Assembly: GCA_965277345.1 (NCBI GenBank)
Contig: CBDICI010000004.1
Location: 1,488,001-1,552,000, forward strand
DNA from: CAIOYC01 sp965277345
Lineage (GTDB): Bacteria; Pseudomonadota; Alphaproteobacteria; Caulobacterales; Caulobacteraceae
Direction of reading: 5' to 3'
Length of the DNA: 64,000 nucleotides
Shown: positions 41,908 to 50,407 of the stretch, piece after piece
How positions within the stretch are numbered: position 1 is the stretch's first letter
How the letters are laid out: each line of letters opens with the position of its first letter
Position numbers and translations under genes: made by a program
The notes under the pieces: model-generated
Seen by the model: the letters and a program-made list of their open reading frames with translations, nothing else
Database searches by the model: none
What the model was told of the DNA's origin: nothing

Positions 41908-42822
41908 TTGGTCGAGCCGCTCCCGGTCCTTGCGCGCCTGTTGCAATATGCGGGCGCGACCATCCTGGGCGGCGCGCCGCTGTTCTGCCTCTATGCCTTG
42001 CCGGGCGCCGAGGGGCGGGCGTTCAGCCGTCGGGCCTGGCCCCGCGCCGCCTTTGCCCTGGCGAGCCTGCTGGTGCTGATCGGGGGCGTCGTCGCCCTCG
42101 GCCTGGAGACCGCCGATATGAGCGGGGCGCCCGGCGACGCCTACCGGCCGGAAGCGATCTGGACCGTGGTGCGGAGCACTGCGTTCGGTCACGGGATGGG
42201 AGCAAGATTGGCGCTCTCGGCGCCATGCCTGGTCATCGGCGCCCTGCCGCCGTCGAGGGGTCAATGGAGCCTGCTGGCCCTGCTCGGCGCCGGCGTGTTG
42301 GCCAGCTTCGCCTGGACCGGCCATGGCGGATCGGACGATGGGGCGGCCGGACTGGTCCACCGCGGGGCGGACATCGTCCACCTGTATGCGGCCGGCGTAT
42401 GGCTCGGCGCGCTGGCGGTGCTGGGCGTGCTGTTGGCGGGCGGATCGTCGGCGCGGGACGCCCCCCTGCTGCATCGCGCGCTGGCGCGGTTCTCGGGGAT
42501 GGGGACGCTGGCGGTCGCCCTGCTGGTCCTGACCGGGCTGATCAACAGCTGGTTCCTGATCGGCCCGGCGCATCTGGAAGGCCTGATCCGGACCGGCTAC
42601 GGGCTGGTCCTGCTCGCGAAGGTCGGCGCGTTCGCGGCCATGCTGGCCTTCGCGGCGCGCAACCGCTTCACCCTGACGCCCCGGCTCGGGGGCGCGCTCG
42701 ACCAACCGGCGATGGCGGTGTCCGGACTCAGGCGCAGCGTCCGGATCGAGACGGGCCTGGCGGCGCTGGTGCTCACGCTGGTGGCGGTGCTCGGCCTGTT
42801 GCCGCCCGCCGCCATGGTCTAG
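41908..42822 (+). CDS. copD: Copper resistance membrane protein CopD
   Basis: A 304-residue inner-membrane protein starting at TTG three bases after copC. About eight membrane helices are visible, including LLQYAGATILGGAPLFCLYA and ADIVHLYAAGVWLGALAVLG, the latter being the CopD-family motif with conserved His and Trp. With CopC it imports or handles periplasmic copper. Conserved His residues lie in FAWTGHGG and DIVHLY. Confidence 0.92.
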   Translation: MVEPLPVLARLLQYAGATILGGAPLFCLYALPGAEGRAFSRRAWPRAAFALASLLVLIGGVVALGLETADMSGAPGDAYRPEAIWTVVRSTAFGHGMGARLALSAPCLVIGALPPSRGQWSLLALLGAGVLASFAWTGHGGSDDGAAGLVHRGADIVHLYAAGVWLGALAVLGVLLAGGSSARDAPLLHRALARFSGMGTLAVALLVLTGLINSWFLIGPAHLEGLIRTGYGLVLLAKVGAFAAMLAFAARNRFTLTPRLGGALDQPAMAVSGLRRSVRIETGLAALVLTLVAVLGLLPPAAMV

Positions 42823-42883
42823 CGGGAACCAAGCTTTGCCGACCGGCTTTTCTGTGTCGCACCCGAGAGCCGGAGCCGGTCCC

Positions 42884-43150
42884 ATGAACATCCGCACCGC
42901 CAGCGTCGCCGCCATCGTCCTCATCGCGCTCGGCGCAGCCGCCTGCAACCAGACGCGCAAGGCCACCGAAAGCACGGGGACCGCCACCGCCACGGTCAAG
43001 ACCAGCGCGCCCGCCAACGTGGTGTCCGACTCGCAGTTGCAGTCGCAGGCCGAACACGCCGCCGACGCGGCCTCCATGCCGGTGAACGGCCAGCCCGCCA
43101 ACACGAACAATACCGCGCCGGCGAGCGGCGCCGGGAACGCCAGTCAATAA
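42884..43150 (+). CDS. Small lipoprotein of unknown function
   Basis: An 88-residue lipoprotein starting at the ATG at 42884, with signal MNIRTASVAAIVLIALGAAAC and a Thr/Ala/Asn-rich disordered mature part. No domain visible. It follows copD by 61 bases on the same strand and may be part of the copper operon. It converges on the kinase gene, eight bases away. Confidence 0.65.
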   Translation: MNIRTASVAAIVLIALGAAACNQTRKATESTGTATATVKTSAPANVVSDSQLQSQAEHAADAASMPVNGQPANTNNTAPASGAGNASQ

Positions 43151-43158
43151 GGTCGGCG

Positions 43159-44034
43159 TCAGTCCACTTGGCGAATTGCGGCGAGGCTTCGCGCCTCGTC
43201 CAGTTGCACGGTCAGATCCGCCCGCGCCGGCATTTCGGCGTCGATCCACCGGGTGAGACGCTCGTAGTGCTGGATGAAGCGCTCCACCTCAGCGTCGCTC
43301 ATCACCTCGGCCCGGGCGCCGACCCGGGCGCGCAGCTTGCGCTCCTGCTCTAACCGCCAGCCCAAAATGGTCTCGAACGAGGGCGCGCGGAGCAGCACCG
43401 TCATGTCGATCCGGGCGAACAGCGTCTGATAGCGCCCGGCCAGGGCGTCGTTCACATAGCGACGCCAGACGCCTTCGGCGTCTTCAATCGCCTCCAGCGC
43501 ATTGATCGGCGGCTCAAGGGCCTCGGCCGACTGCGGCCGCGCCCCGACGCACCAGCCTTCCAGGATCGCCACCTCCACCGGACCCTGCACAACCGGCCAT
43601 TCGGCCTCTTTCGTCCGATCGTCGATAGCCTTGTCGAACCGGGGCAGGCGTATCGCGCCCGACCGCGCCATGGCTCGCAGAAGATGGACGCCGAGCTCGG
43701 GGTCATGCGTGCCGGGCGGCCCGCGCGTGGCCAACAGCGGATGCACCTCGGCGGCCAGCCGCCTGCGTTCCACCCTGGAAAGATAGAGGTCGTCAATGGA
43801 GAGCCGGGCGACGCGGCGCCCCCGGGCGATCAGCAGCCGCTCCAGCGCCATCGCCCCGGTGGACTTGCCCGAGCCCTGCGGCCCGCACAGGCCCACCACC
43901 AGCATCCGCGCCGGCTGGGCGCGCGCCAGGACGCGCTCCGCCAGTGGGCGCCACAGACGCTCCACCTCCCGCCTGAAACCCGTAGGCAGCCCTTCGGCCC
44001 TGAGGAATTGATCCGCGAACAGTTCGTCGTCCAT
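43159..44034 (-). CDS. D-glycerate 3-kinase-like P-loop kinase
   Basis: A 291-residue cytoplasmic kinase with the P-loop GPQGSGKST at residues 51-59, the acidic segment VARLSIDDLYLSRVERRRLA, and RGPPGTHDPELGVHLL and PRFDKAIDDR, which together are the plant/bacterial-type D-glycerate 3-kinase (GLYK) pattern within the uridine-kinase-like superfamily. It would phosphorylate D-glycerate to 3-phosphoglycerate. The ATG at 44034 removes a 25-residue frame extension without ribosome site. It is divergent from xseB. Confidence 0.85.
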   Translation of the reverse strand: MDDELFADQFLRAEGLPTGFRREVERLWRPLAERVLARAQPARMLVVGLCGPQGSGKSTGAMALERLLIARGRRVARLSIDDLYLSRVERRRLAAEVHPLLATRGPPGTHDPELGVHLLRAMARSGAIRLPRFDKAIDDRTKEAEWPVVQGPVEVAILEGWCVGARPQSAEALEPPINALEAIEDAEGVWRRYVNDALAGRYQTLFARIDMTVLLRAPSFETILGWRLEQERKLRARVGARAEVMSDAEVERFIQHYERLTRWIDAEMPARADLTVQLDEARSLAAIRQVD

Positions 44035-44132
44035 CGGCGGTCGTCTTAGGCGGCGGGATGGATGGAAGTAAACGCACCCTCGGTCCTGATCGGCCGTTGC
44101 CCGCCTCAATCGGCCTCGCTACGGTGCCGCCG

Positions 44133-44399
44133 ATGACCGACCAGCCGCCCCCGGCGAAAGCCGCCGACGACATATCCCGCCTCTCGTTCGAGCAGGCGCT
44201 GGCGGAGCTCGAAACCATCGTGGCCGAACTGGAATCCGGCCAGGCGCCGCTGGAACAATCCATCGAACGCTATGAGCGCGGGGCGAGGCTGAAGGCGCAC
44301 TGCGAGGCGCGGCTGGAGGCGGCGCGGCTGAGGGTGGAGCGCATCGTCGTCGGCCACGACGGACAGGCCAGCCGCGTTGAACCCGCTGAGTTCAGCTGA
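44133..44399 (+). CDS. xseB: Exodeoxyribonuclease VII small subunit
   Basis: An 88-residue protein from the ATG at 44133. The core LSFEQALAELETIVAELESG followed by LEQSIERYERGARLKAHCEA is the conserved XseB coiled-coil. It joins the large subunit (encoded elsewhere) to form ExoVII, which degrades single-stranded DNA. Its stop abuts the ispA start directly, the usual xseB-ispA-dxs order of proteobacteria. Confidence 0.95.
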   Translation: MTDQPPPAKAADDISRLSFEQALAELETIVAELESGQAPLEQSIERYERGARLKAHCEARLEAARLRVERIVVGHDGQASRVEPAEFS

Positions 44400-45332
44400 A
44401 TGCCGCCGGTGGCCGCCCCGCCCTCCGGGTCCGACGACGCCGCCGCCGATCACCTCGACCTCGGACGCCGCATCGCCGAAGCGGCCGATCTGGTCACCGT
44501 CGCCCTGGACGAACTGCTGCCCCGCGCAGAGGGACCGGAGGCGCGGCTGACCGAGGCGATGCGCTATGCGGCGCTGGGGCCGGGCAAGCGGCTGCGCCCC
44601 TATTTCGCCATGGAGACCGCGCGGCTGTTCGATGCCGACGAGCGTAGCGTGCTGCGCGCCGCCTGCGCCCTCGAATGCATCCATACCTATAGCCTGGTGC
44701 ACGACGACCTGCCGGCCCTGGATGACGATGACCTGCGCCGCGGGCGCCCCACGGTGCATAAGGCCTATGACGAGGGGGCCGCGGTGCTGGTCGGCGATGC
44801 GCTGCAGACCGCCGCCTTCGAGATCATGTGCCATCCGGACACCCACGACGATCCGGAGGTGCGCTGCCAACTGGTGGCGCGGCTCGCCTCGGCGTCCGGC
44901 GCACGCGGTTTGGCAGGCGGGCAGATGATCGACATGATCGGCGAGCGCTCCGATCTCGGCCAGGTGGCCCGGATGCAGCGGATGAAGACCGGGGCCCTGA
45001 TCGCCTTCGCCTTCGAGATTCCGGTGATCATCTCCCGCGCCAAGGATTCGGCCCGCCACGCCCTGCACGGGTTCGCCCACGATTTTGGGCTGGCCTACCA
45101 GATCGTCGATGACCTGATCGACGCGGAAGGCCGTCTGGACGAGGCGGGCAAGCGCGTCGGCAAGGACGCGGCGCGCGGAAAGGCCAACTTCGTCACCCTG
45201 CTGGGCGTCGGCGCGGCGCGCGAACGGGTGGAGCTTTTGGCGGCGCAATGCCGCGCGCATCTGGATATTTTCGGCCAGGACGCCCTTTATCTGAAGGCAA
45301 GCGTCGATTTCGTGCTAGACCGCAGGGCCTGA
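44400..45332 (+). CDS. ispA: Farnesyl diphosphate synthase / polyprenyl synthetase
   Basis: A 310-residue prenyltransferase beginning immediately after the xseB stop. It has GPGKRLRPYFAMETAR, the first aspartate-rich motif HDDLPALDDDDLRRGRP near residue 102, GALIAFAFEIPVII, and the second aspartate-rich motif YQIVDDLID near residue 236. It condenses DMAPP/IPP to farnesyl diphosphate. Context with dxs fits the isoprenoid (MEP) pathway supplying undecaprenyl and quinone side chains. Confidence 0.95.
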   Translation: MPPVAAPPSGSDDAAADHLDLGRRIAEAADLVTVALDELLPRAEGPEARLTEAMRYAALGPGKRLRPYFAMETARLFDADERSVLRAACALECIHTYSLVHDDLPALDDDDLRRGRPTVHKAYDEGAAVLVGDALQTAAFEIMCHPDTHDDPEVRCQLVARLASASGARGLAGGQMIDMIGERSDLGQVARMQRMKTGALIAFAFEIPVIISRAKDSARHALHGFAHDFGLAYQIVDDLIDAEGRLDEAGKRVGKDAARGKANFVTLLGVGAARERVELLAAQCRAHLDIFGQDALYLKASVDFVLDRRA

Positions 45333-45352
45333 TTTCGCGGGTTATTTTGCCG

Positions 45353-47275
45353 ATGTCCCAGCCGATCCTGCCGCGCACGCCGCTTCTCGACGCGATCAAA
45401 TCGCCCGCCGACGTCCGTCCGCTCAGTATCGTGGACCTGAAGCAACTCGCCGACGAGGTCCGTGCGGAGACCATCAGCGCGGTGTCGGTCACCGGCGGTC
45501 ATCTGGGCGCCGGCCTCGGCGTGGTGGAGCTGACCGTGGCGCTGCACCACGTCTACAACACCCCCCAGGACATCCTGATCTGGGACGTGGGCCACCAGGC
45601 CTATCCGCACAAGATCCTCACCGGGCGGCGCGGCCGCATCCGCACCCTGCGCCAGGGCGGCGGCCTCAGTGGTTTCACCAAGCGCGCGGAAAGCGTCTAC
45701 GACCCCTTCGGCGCGGCCCACGCCGCCACCTCAATCTCGGCCGCCTTGGGCTTCGCCGCCGCGCGCGACCAACAGGGTCGCGACAACCGCGTCGTGGCGG
45801 TGATCGGCGACGGCTCCATGAGCGCGGGCATGGCCTATGAGGCGATGAACAACGCCATGGAGGCCACCAAGCAGCTCACCGTCATCCTGAACGACAACGA
45901 CATGTCCATCGCCCCGCCGGTGGGCGGCATGAGCGCTTATCTGGCCCGGCAGGTCTCCGGCGGCATGTACCAGTCGATCCGCCAGCTCGGTAAGAACGTG
46001 GCCTCGATCCTGCCCAAACCCTTGCAGGAGGCGGCGCGCAAGGCCGAGGAATACACCCGCGGCATGGTCACCGGCGGCACCTTCTTCGAGGAGCTCGGCT
46101 TCTACTACGTCGGCCCGATTGACGGGCATAACCTCGACCACCTCGTGCCGGTGCTGGAGAATGTGCGCAACATCACCGACCGTCCGGTGCTGGTCCACGT
46201 GGTGACCCAGAAGGGCAAGGGCTACGCCCCCGCCGAAGCCGCCGCCGACAAACTGCACGCCGTGGCGAGGTTCGACGTGATCTCCGGCAAGCAGTCCAAG
46301 GCCGCCTCCAACGCGCCGACCTACACCAAGGTGTTCGCCGAGGAACTGATCAAGCGCGCCGAACGCGATCCCAGGATCGTCGCCATCACCGCCGCCATGC
46401 CGTCCGGCACCGGGCTCGACCTGTTCGCCAACCGCTTCCCCGAGCGCATGTACGATGTGGGCATCGCTGAACAGCACGCGGTGACGTTCGCGGCGGGGCT
46501 CGCGGCGGACGGGATGAAGCCGTTCTGCACGCTTTACTCCACCTTCCTCCAGCGCGGCTACGACCAGGTGGTGCACGATGTGGCGATCCAGTCGCTGCCG
46601 GTGCGCTTCGCCATGGACCGGGCGGGGTTGGTGGGGGCGGACGGCCCAACTCATGCGGGTTCCTTCGACATCGGCTATCTGGGCGCCCTGCCGGGCATGG
46701 TGCTGATGGCGCCGTCGGACGAGGCGGAACTGGCGGGGGCCATCGCCACCGCCTGCGCCATCGACGATCGGCCCTCCGCCTTCCGCTATCCGCGCGGTGA
46801 GGGTGTGGGGGTGGACATTCCGGCCTGGGCGGACCCCTGGGTCGTCGGCAAGGGCCGCATCATGCGCGAGGGCTCTGCCGTCGCCATCCTGTCGCTCGGC
46901 ACGCGCCTGGCGGATTCGCTGGCGGCGGCGGAGCTGCTGGCCGCCCGGGGTTTGTCCACCACCGTGGTGGACGCCCGCTTCGCCAAGCCGCTGGATGAGG
47001 CGCTCATCCTGCGTCTCGCCCGCGAACACGTGGCGCTGATCACGGTGGAAGAGGGCGCCGCCGGCGGTTTCGGCGCCTTCGTGTTACAGCTTCTCGCCGA
47101 GCGCGGCGCTCTGGATCGCGGCCTGAAAGTACGGACCCTGACCCTGCCCGACCGTTTCCAGGATCAGGACAAGCCCGAGATCATGATCGCCGAGGCGGGC
47201 CTCGACGCCGAAGGCATCGCCGGCGCGGCGATAAGGGCGCTCGGCGCGGATTACGCCAAGGCCGCTCGCGCCTGA
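45353..47275 (+). CDS. dxs: 1-deoxy-D-xylulose-5-phosphate synthase
   Basis: A 640-residue thiamine-diphosphate enzyme, the normal length. Start at the ATG at 45353, 20 bases after ispA. The TPP-binding motif GDGSMSAGMAYEAMNN near residue 152, catalytic GIAEQHAVTFAAGLA near residue 370, and the DRAG region MDRAGLVGADGPTHAG near residue 421 are intact. It makes DXP from pyruvate and glyceraldehyde 3-phosphate, the first step of the MEP pathway, and feeds the IspA reaction upstream in the operon. Confidence 0.98.
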   Translation: MSQPILPRTPLLDAIKSPADVRPLSIVDLKQLADEVRAETISAVSVTGGHLGAGLGVVELTVALHHVYNTPQDILIWDVGHQAYPHKILTGRRGRIRTLRQGGGLSGFTKRAESVYDPFGAAHAATSISAALGFAAARDQQGRDNRVVAVIGDGSMSAGMAYEAMNNAMEATKQLTVILNDNDMSIAPPVGGMSAYLARQVSGGMYQSIRQLGKNVASILPKPLQEAARKAEEYTRGMVTGGTFFEELGFYYVGPIDGHNLDHLVPVLENVRNITDRPVLVHVVTQKGKGYAPAEAAADKLHAVARFDVISGKQSKAASNAPTYTKVFAEELIKRAERDPRIVAITAAMPSGTGLDLFANRFPERMYDVGIAEQHAVTFAAGLAADGMKPFCTLYSTFLQRGYDQVVHDVAIQSLPVRFAMDRAGLVGADGPTHAGSFDIGYLGALPGMVLMAPSDEAELAGAIATACAIDDRPSAFRYPRGEGVGVDIPAWADPWVVGKGRIMREGSAVAILSLGTRLADSLAAAELLAARGLSTTVVDARFAKPLDEALILRLAREHVALITVEEGAAGGFGAFVLQLLAERGALDRGLKVRTLTLPDRFQDQDKPEIMIAEAGLDAEGIAGAAIRALGADYAKAARA

Positions 47276-47293
47276 CTAAATCGTCTTTGCGAC

Positions 47294-47830
47294 CTAACGC
47301 TGGAAATGCAGGACCTGCGCGAACAGGTCGTCGTCTGAGATCAGATTCCTCAGCATTCGCTGCAATACCCGCCGCAAGGTCTGCACGTCCTCCCTTGCGA
47401 GCGTCTTCAGCGCCGTCGCGTGTTGTTCGCGGAGGGCCTCCACCGCCTTGGCGAACACGGCCCGGCCGTTGTCGGTGAGCTCCACCCGCACCAGACGACG
47501 GTCCTCGGCGGAGGTCCGCCGCTCCACCAGCGCGCTATCGACCAATTGGTCCACGGTACGGGTCAGCGTCGTCCGGTCCACCGTGGTGAATTCCGAAAGC
47601 TCACTCATCAGGCAGCCGTCCAGCCGATTGATGGTGGAGAGCGTGCGCCAGTGGGCGATGCTCAGGTCGAGCGCTTCGAGCGCGGGGGCGAAGTTGCGCA
47701 CCCGCCGGTTCTGAACCTGGGTGATCAGATAGAATAGGTACTCGTCGAACCCTTCGCCGATGGAGCCATCCAGCTCATCCTCATACGTCTCCCGCAAGCG
47801 ACATCCCCAAAAACCCAAACCGTCCAACAC
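47294..47830 (-). CDS. MarR-family transcriptional regulator
   Basis: A 178-residue winged-helix regulator; the frame opens at GTG 47830, but TTG 47797 after GGGGA is equally plausible (167 residues). The MarR core LDLSIAHWRTLSTINRLDGC, LSEFTTVDRTTLTRTVDQLV and the wing RRTSAEDRRLVRVELTDNG are clear. It probably dimerises on a short palindrome such as the GTGC-GATT-GCAC element at 47836-47847. Ligand and targets unknown. It converges on dxs. Confidence 0.9.
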   Translation of the reverse strand: MLDGLGFWGCRLRETYEDELDGSIGEGFDEYLFYLITQVQNRRVRNFAPALEALDLSIAHWRTLSTINRLDGCLMSELSEFTTVDRTTLTRTVDQLVDSALVERRTSAEDRRLVRVELTDNGRAVFAKAVEALREQHATALKTLAREDVQTLRRVLQRMLRNLISDDDLFAQVLHFQR

Positions 47831-47835
47831 AATGA

Positions 47836-47847
47836 GTGCGATTGCAC
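47836..47847. promoter_or_regulatory. Small palindrome, possible MarR operator
   Basis: GTGC-GATT-GCAC forms a perfect 4-bp-arm dyad, partly extended by AATG on the left and CATT on the right. It lies just upstream of the marR start and next to a possible promoter on the other strand. The arms are short, so chance cannot be excluded. Confidence 0.25.
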
Positions 47848-47855
47848 ATTATGCG

Positions 47856-47884
47856 TTGACACAAGTCGTATCAGCACTTATCTC
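47856..47884 (+). promoter_or_regulatory. Candidate housekeeping promoter before the 98-aa gene
   Basis: TTGACA (47856-47861), a 17-base spacer, then TATCTC (47879-47884). The -35 hexamer is a perfect sigma-70 consensus and the -10 a moderate one. Predicted transcription start near 47891, about 97 bases before the gene at 47988. Confidence 0.4.
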
Positions 47885-47987
47885 GCGGCGCAACAACCGC
47901 TCAGCTTTGGGCGTCCAGCGCGCGCCCTTTTGGACGCACAGCCGCGCTGAAGGATTCGCCGGGCGTCCCTTCAAGGTATCTTCCGCA

Positions 47988-48284
47988 ATGACCCCTGCTG
48001 AACGCGCTGCCCCTCTGGAGGGCGTGGCGTCGCGCGCCGATATGTCGGCCGTGGAGATCGATATCCGCTGCGCGCTGGAACTGGCGCGAATCGCCCTGCA
48101 AACCCTCGCCGAAACCACGCCCGAGAACCAGGTGCGCATCCAGAACGCCATCGACGACGCGATCGATGGCGCGCGTCTGGAGGATTCGAATGCTGCCGAG
48201 GCGGTGGTCGGCCTGCTCACCGACTTCAAGCTGAGACTGGCCGACACCGCACGCGGCGCGCAGCACTGGTCTCCCGAAGCCTAG
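47988..48284 (+). CDS. Small helical hypothetical protein (98 aa)
   Basis: A 98-residue soluble protein from the ATG at 47988. It is rich in Ala/Leu/Glu helices (SAVEIDIRCALELARIALQT, EAVVGLLTDFKLRLADTARG) with no signal peptide or membrane span. The frame is open further upstream, but codon quality drops and the candidate promoter would be included. It converges on the next gene, three bases from its end. Not recognised. Confidence 0.6.
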   Translation: MTPAERAAPLEGVASRADMSAVEIDIRCALELARIALQTLAETTPENQVRIQNAIDDAIDGARLEDSNAAEAVVGLLTDFKLRLADTARGAQHWSPEA

Positions 48285-48287
48285 GCC

Positions 48288-48797
48288 TCAGCCGCGGCAG
48301 ACGGCGAAGAAGCGCTCCACGCCCACACGTTCGTCCGACGTCGCCGCGACACCATAGCGCGTCGATCCATGGGTCACGTCCAGCCGACCGGATCGCCGGA
48401 AGGCCGACAGCGGCGCCGCGTCATAAGCGGTTCTGGCCACGAGCAGCGTCGCGCCATCGCCATCTTCTGTTTTGACCTTGAGGCTCTGCACCTGACCCGC
48501 GGAGGCGAGGGTGATGACCGGCGCGCCGCCGGCTGGCGCGGCGTCGGTCACCTCGACCACATGCGACCCCTTGGTGCACTGGAGCATCAGCCCGACATTG
48601 TCCGAGTTCGGCTGTCCATAGGCCAGCTTCGCCGACGACCCCTCGTCCATATAGTAGAGACCGAAGCCCGGCACGCTCGCGGTCGGAACCGCGGCGACGG
48701 GCTGGCGCGCCGCGCCCTGCATACAGGCCGCCACGCCGCAGCCGATCCCGGCGGATAGCGCCAACAGGGCCAGAGTCTTTGAAGAGAAGAGTCGCAT
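48288..48797 (-). CDS. Putative lipoprotein downstream of flgH
   Basis: A 169-residue exported protein with GGGAGG before the ATG at 48797 and a lipobox GVAAC at about residue 25. The mature domain contains YYMDEGSSAKLAYGQPNSDN, GLMLQCTKGSHVVEV and FFAVCRG; the two Cys may pair. It follows flgH by 64 bases on the same strand. This position suggests, but does not show, a link to the flagellum or envelope. Confidence 0.7.
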   Translation of the reverse strand: MRLFSSKTLALLALSAGIGCGVAACMQGAARQPVAAVPTASVPGFGLYYMDEGSSAKLAYGQPNSDNVGLMLQCTKGSHVVEVTDAAPAGGAPVITLASAGQVQSLKVKTEDGDGATLLVARTAYDAAPLSAFRRSGRLDVTHGSTRYGVAATSDERVGVERFFAVCRG

Positions 48798-48861
48798 CGC
48801 CACCTCCCGACTGCTCGATCGGGTAATGGCGGCGCGCGCCCTCCGGTTCCGCAAGCCTCGC

Positions 48862-49587
48862 CTAGAAGGGCGAAATCTTGTTCAGGATGGCCTGGCCGAC
48901 GGGGACGCCCTGGACGGTGGTGAGCTGGCCCTTGCCGCCATAGGACACCCGCGCCTCGGCGATCTGGGTATGGGCGATGGTGTTGGCCGAGGAGATGTCC
49001 TCGGGCCGCACGATGCCGGCGACGGTGAGCTGGCGCAGTTCCTGGTTGATGCGCACGTCCTGCTCGCCCTGGATCACCAGATTGCCGTTGGGCAGCACCT
49101 GGGTGACCACCGCGGCGATGGTCAGGGTGATGTTCTCGGAGCGGTTCACCGATCCCAGGCCGTCGGACTGGCTGCTGGAGTTGGTATTGATGGCGTTGGC
49201 GGGGTTGAAGGCCTTGGGCAGTAACCGGCCGAGCGAGGATTCCAGGCCGAGGAAGTTGGGGATGCCGACGTTGTTGGACGCCTTGCGGTTGGCCACCGTC
49301 TCATTCTGGACCTTGGCGTTGTCGTTGATGTTGATGTTCACCGTCAGGATGTCGCCCACATGGCTGGCGCGCTGGTCGTGGAAGAAGGCGCGCGCGCCGT
49401 TGCGCCAGAGCGAGGCGGCGCTGGCGGGGCGCGGCGCATCGGAAGGGATGATCACGGCCTGTTCGGACGGGATCAGCTTCGAGGGATAGGCGATCGGCGA
49501 CATGGAGGGAGTACGAATCCCGTCCGCCACCGTCCCGCACGCGGCAAGGGGCAGCAGCAGGAGGGAAACGAGACAAGCGGCGCGCAT
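48862..49587 (-). CDS. flgH: Flagellar L-ring protein FlgH
   Basis: A 241-residue lipoprotein, signal MRAACLVSLLLLPLAAC. The family blocks SLWRNGARAFFHDQRASHVGDI, LTVNININDNAKVQNET, LPNGNLVIQGEQDVRINQELR and RPEDISSANTIAHTQIAEARV are complete. It forms the outer-membrane bushing around the rod. It starts 14 bases after flgA and is the fourth gene of the flgF-flgG-flgA-flgH operon. Confidence 0.97.
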   Translation of the reverse strand: MRAACLVSLLLLPLAACGTVADGIRTPSMSPIAYPSKLIPSEQAVIIPSDAPRPASAASLWRNGARAFFHDQRASHVGDILTVNININDNAKVQNETVANRKASNNVGIPNFLGLESSLGRLLPKAFNPANAINTNSSSQSDGLGSVNRSENITLTIAAVVTQVLPNGNLVIQGEQDVRINQELRQLTVAGIVRPEDISSANTIAHTQIAEARVSYGGKGQLTTVQGVPVGQAILNKISPF

Positions 49588-49601
49588 GATACTCTGCTCC
49601 G

Positions 49602-50399
49602 TCAGCGATAGGCGGCGGCGAGCGTGGCGCTCCCGCGGGGTTGGAAGGCCTGCGCCCTCAGGGCGTCGGCGGCGGGGCCGATGGCGGCATGGCCGGGGCC
49701 GGTGACCACCGCCTGGATGGTCTTTTTCGAGTCCGGATTCAGCACGCCGATCTCGTCGCCCACGGTGGCGTCGGCCAGCGCCTTGCCGTGCATGATCAGG
49801 GAGACGCCGTCGGAATCGAACGCCACCTCCACCGACTCGTCCTTCTTCACCACGCGCGGTGAGACAAGGTCGCGGGCCTCGGCGGCGGCGCCGGCGCGCA
49901 GCGGTCGGCGGGCGGCCTTGCCGACGGCGGCGTCCGGATCGCCGAGGGCCTCGCCGCCGCCCACCGCGTCGGTGCTCCACACGAGGTCGGAGGCGGACAG
50001 GACTTCGCCCGCCTGGATGTTGCGCGCATAGGTCAGGGTCTGGACCCGACGCGCAGGAGCGGCGGACCGACGGGCCGATATCGCGCCTGCCGCCACCGGC
50101 TCGGCGTCGCCGCCGAGCGAGGCGACCACGATGCGGCGCACCCCGCGGGGATTGTCCCAGTCCAGCCCCGCCTGGGCCGCAGCGATCTGCACCTTGCCGG
50201 CGTCGAGCACCGCCTCGTTCCCGGCGACGGCGGCGCGCCCGATGCGCACGTCGGACCGCGCGCCGTCGAACAAGTCGCCGAGGGTGATGATCTGGCCACG
50301 CGAGGCGGGATGCGCCTTCAGCTCCACCGGCACACCGGCGAGAGCCGTCAGCGGGACCAGAGCCAGCCCCAATCCGATCGCTCCGTAAAGAACGCGCAT
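49602..50399 (-). CDS. flgA: Flagellar P-ring assembly chaperone FlgA
   Basis: A 265-residue periplasmic protein. The ATG at 50399 gives a clean signal peptide (MRVLYGAIGLGLALVPLTALAG); a GTG at 50411 overlapping the flgG stop would add four residues. It has an N-terminal SAF-like domain (TYARNIQAGEVLSASDLVWS), KAARRPLRAGAAAEARDLV, and the C-terminal FlgA motif DGVSLIMHGKALADATVGD with KTIQAVVTGPG. It chaperones FlgI for P-ring assembly. Confidence 0.93.
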   Translation of the reverse strand: MRVLYGAIGLGLALVPLTALAGVPVELKAHPASRGQIITLGDLFDGARSDVRIGRAAVAGNEAVLDAGKVQIAAAQAGLDWDNPRGVRRIVVASLGGDAEPVAAGAISARRSAAPARRVQTLTYARNIQAGEVLSASDLVWSTDAVGGGEALGDPDAAVGKAARRPLRAGAAAEARDLVSPRVVKKDESVEVAFDSDGVSLIMHGKALADATVGDEIGVLNPDSKKTIQAVVTGPGHAAIGPAADALRAQAFQPRGSATLAAAYR

Positions 50400-50407
50400 C
50401 ACCCGCC

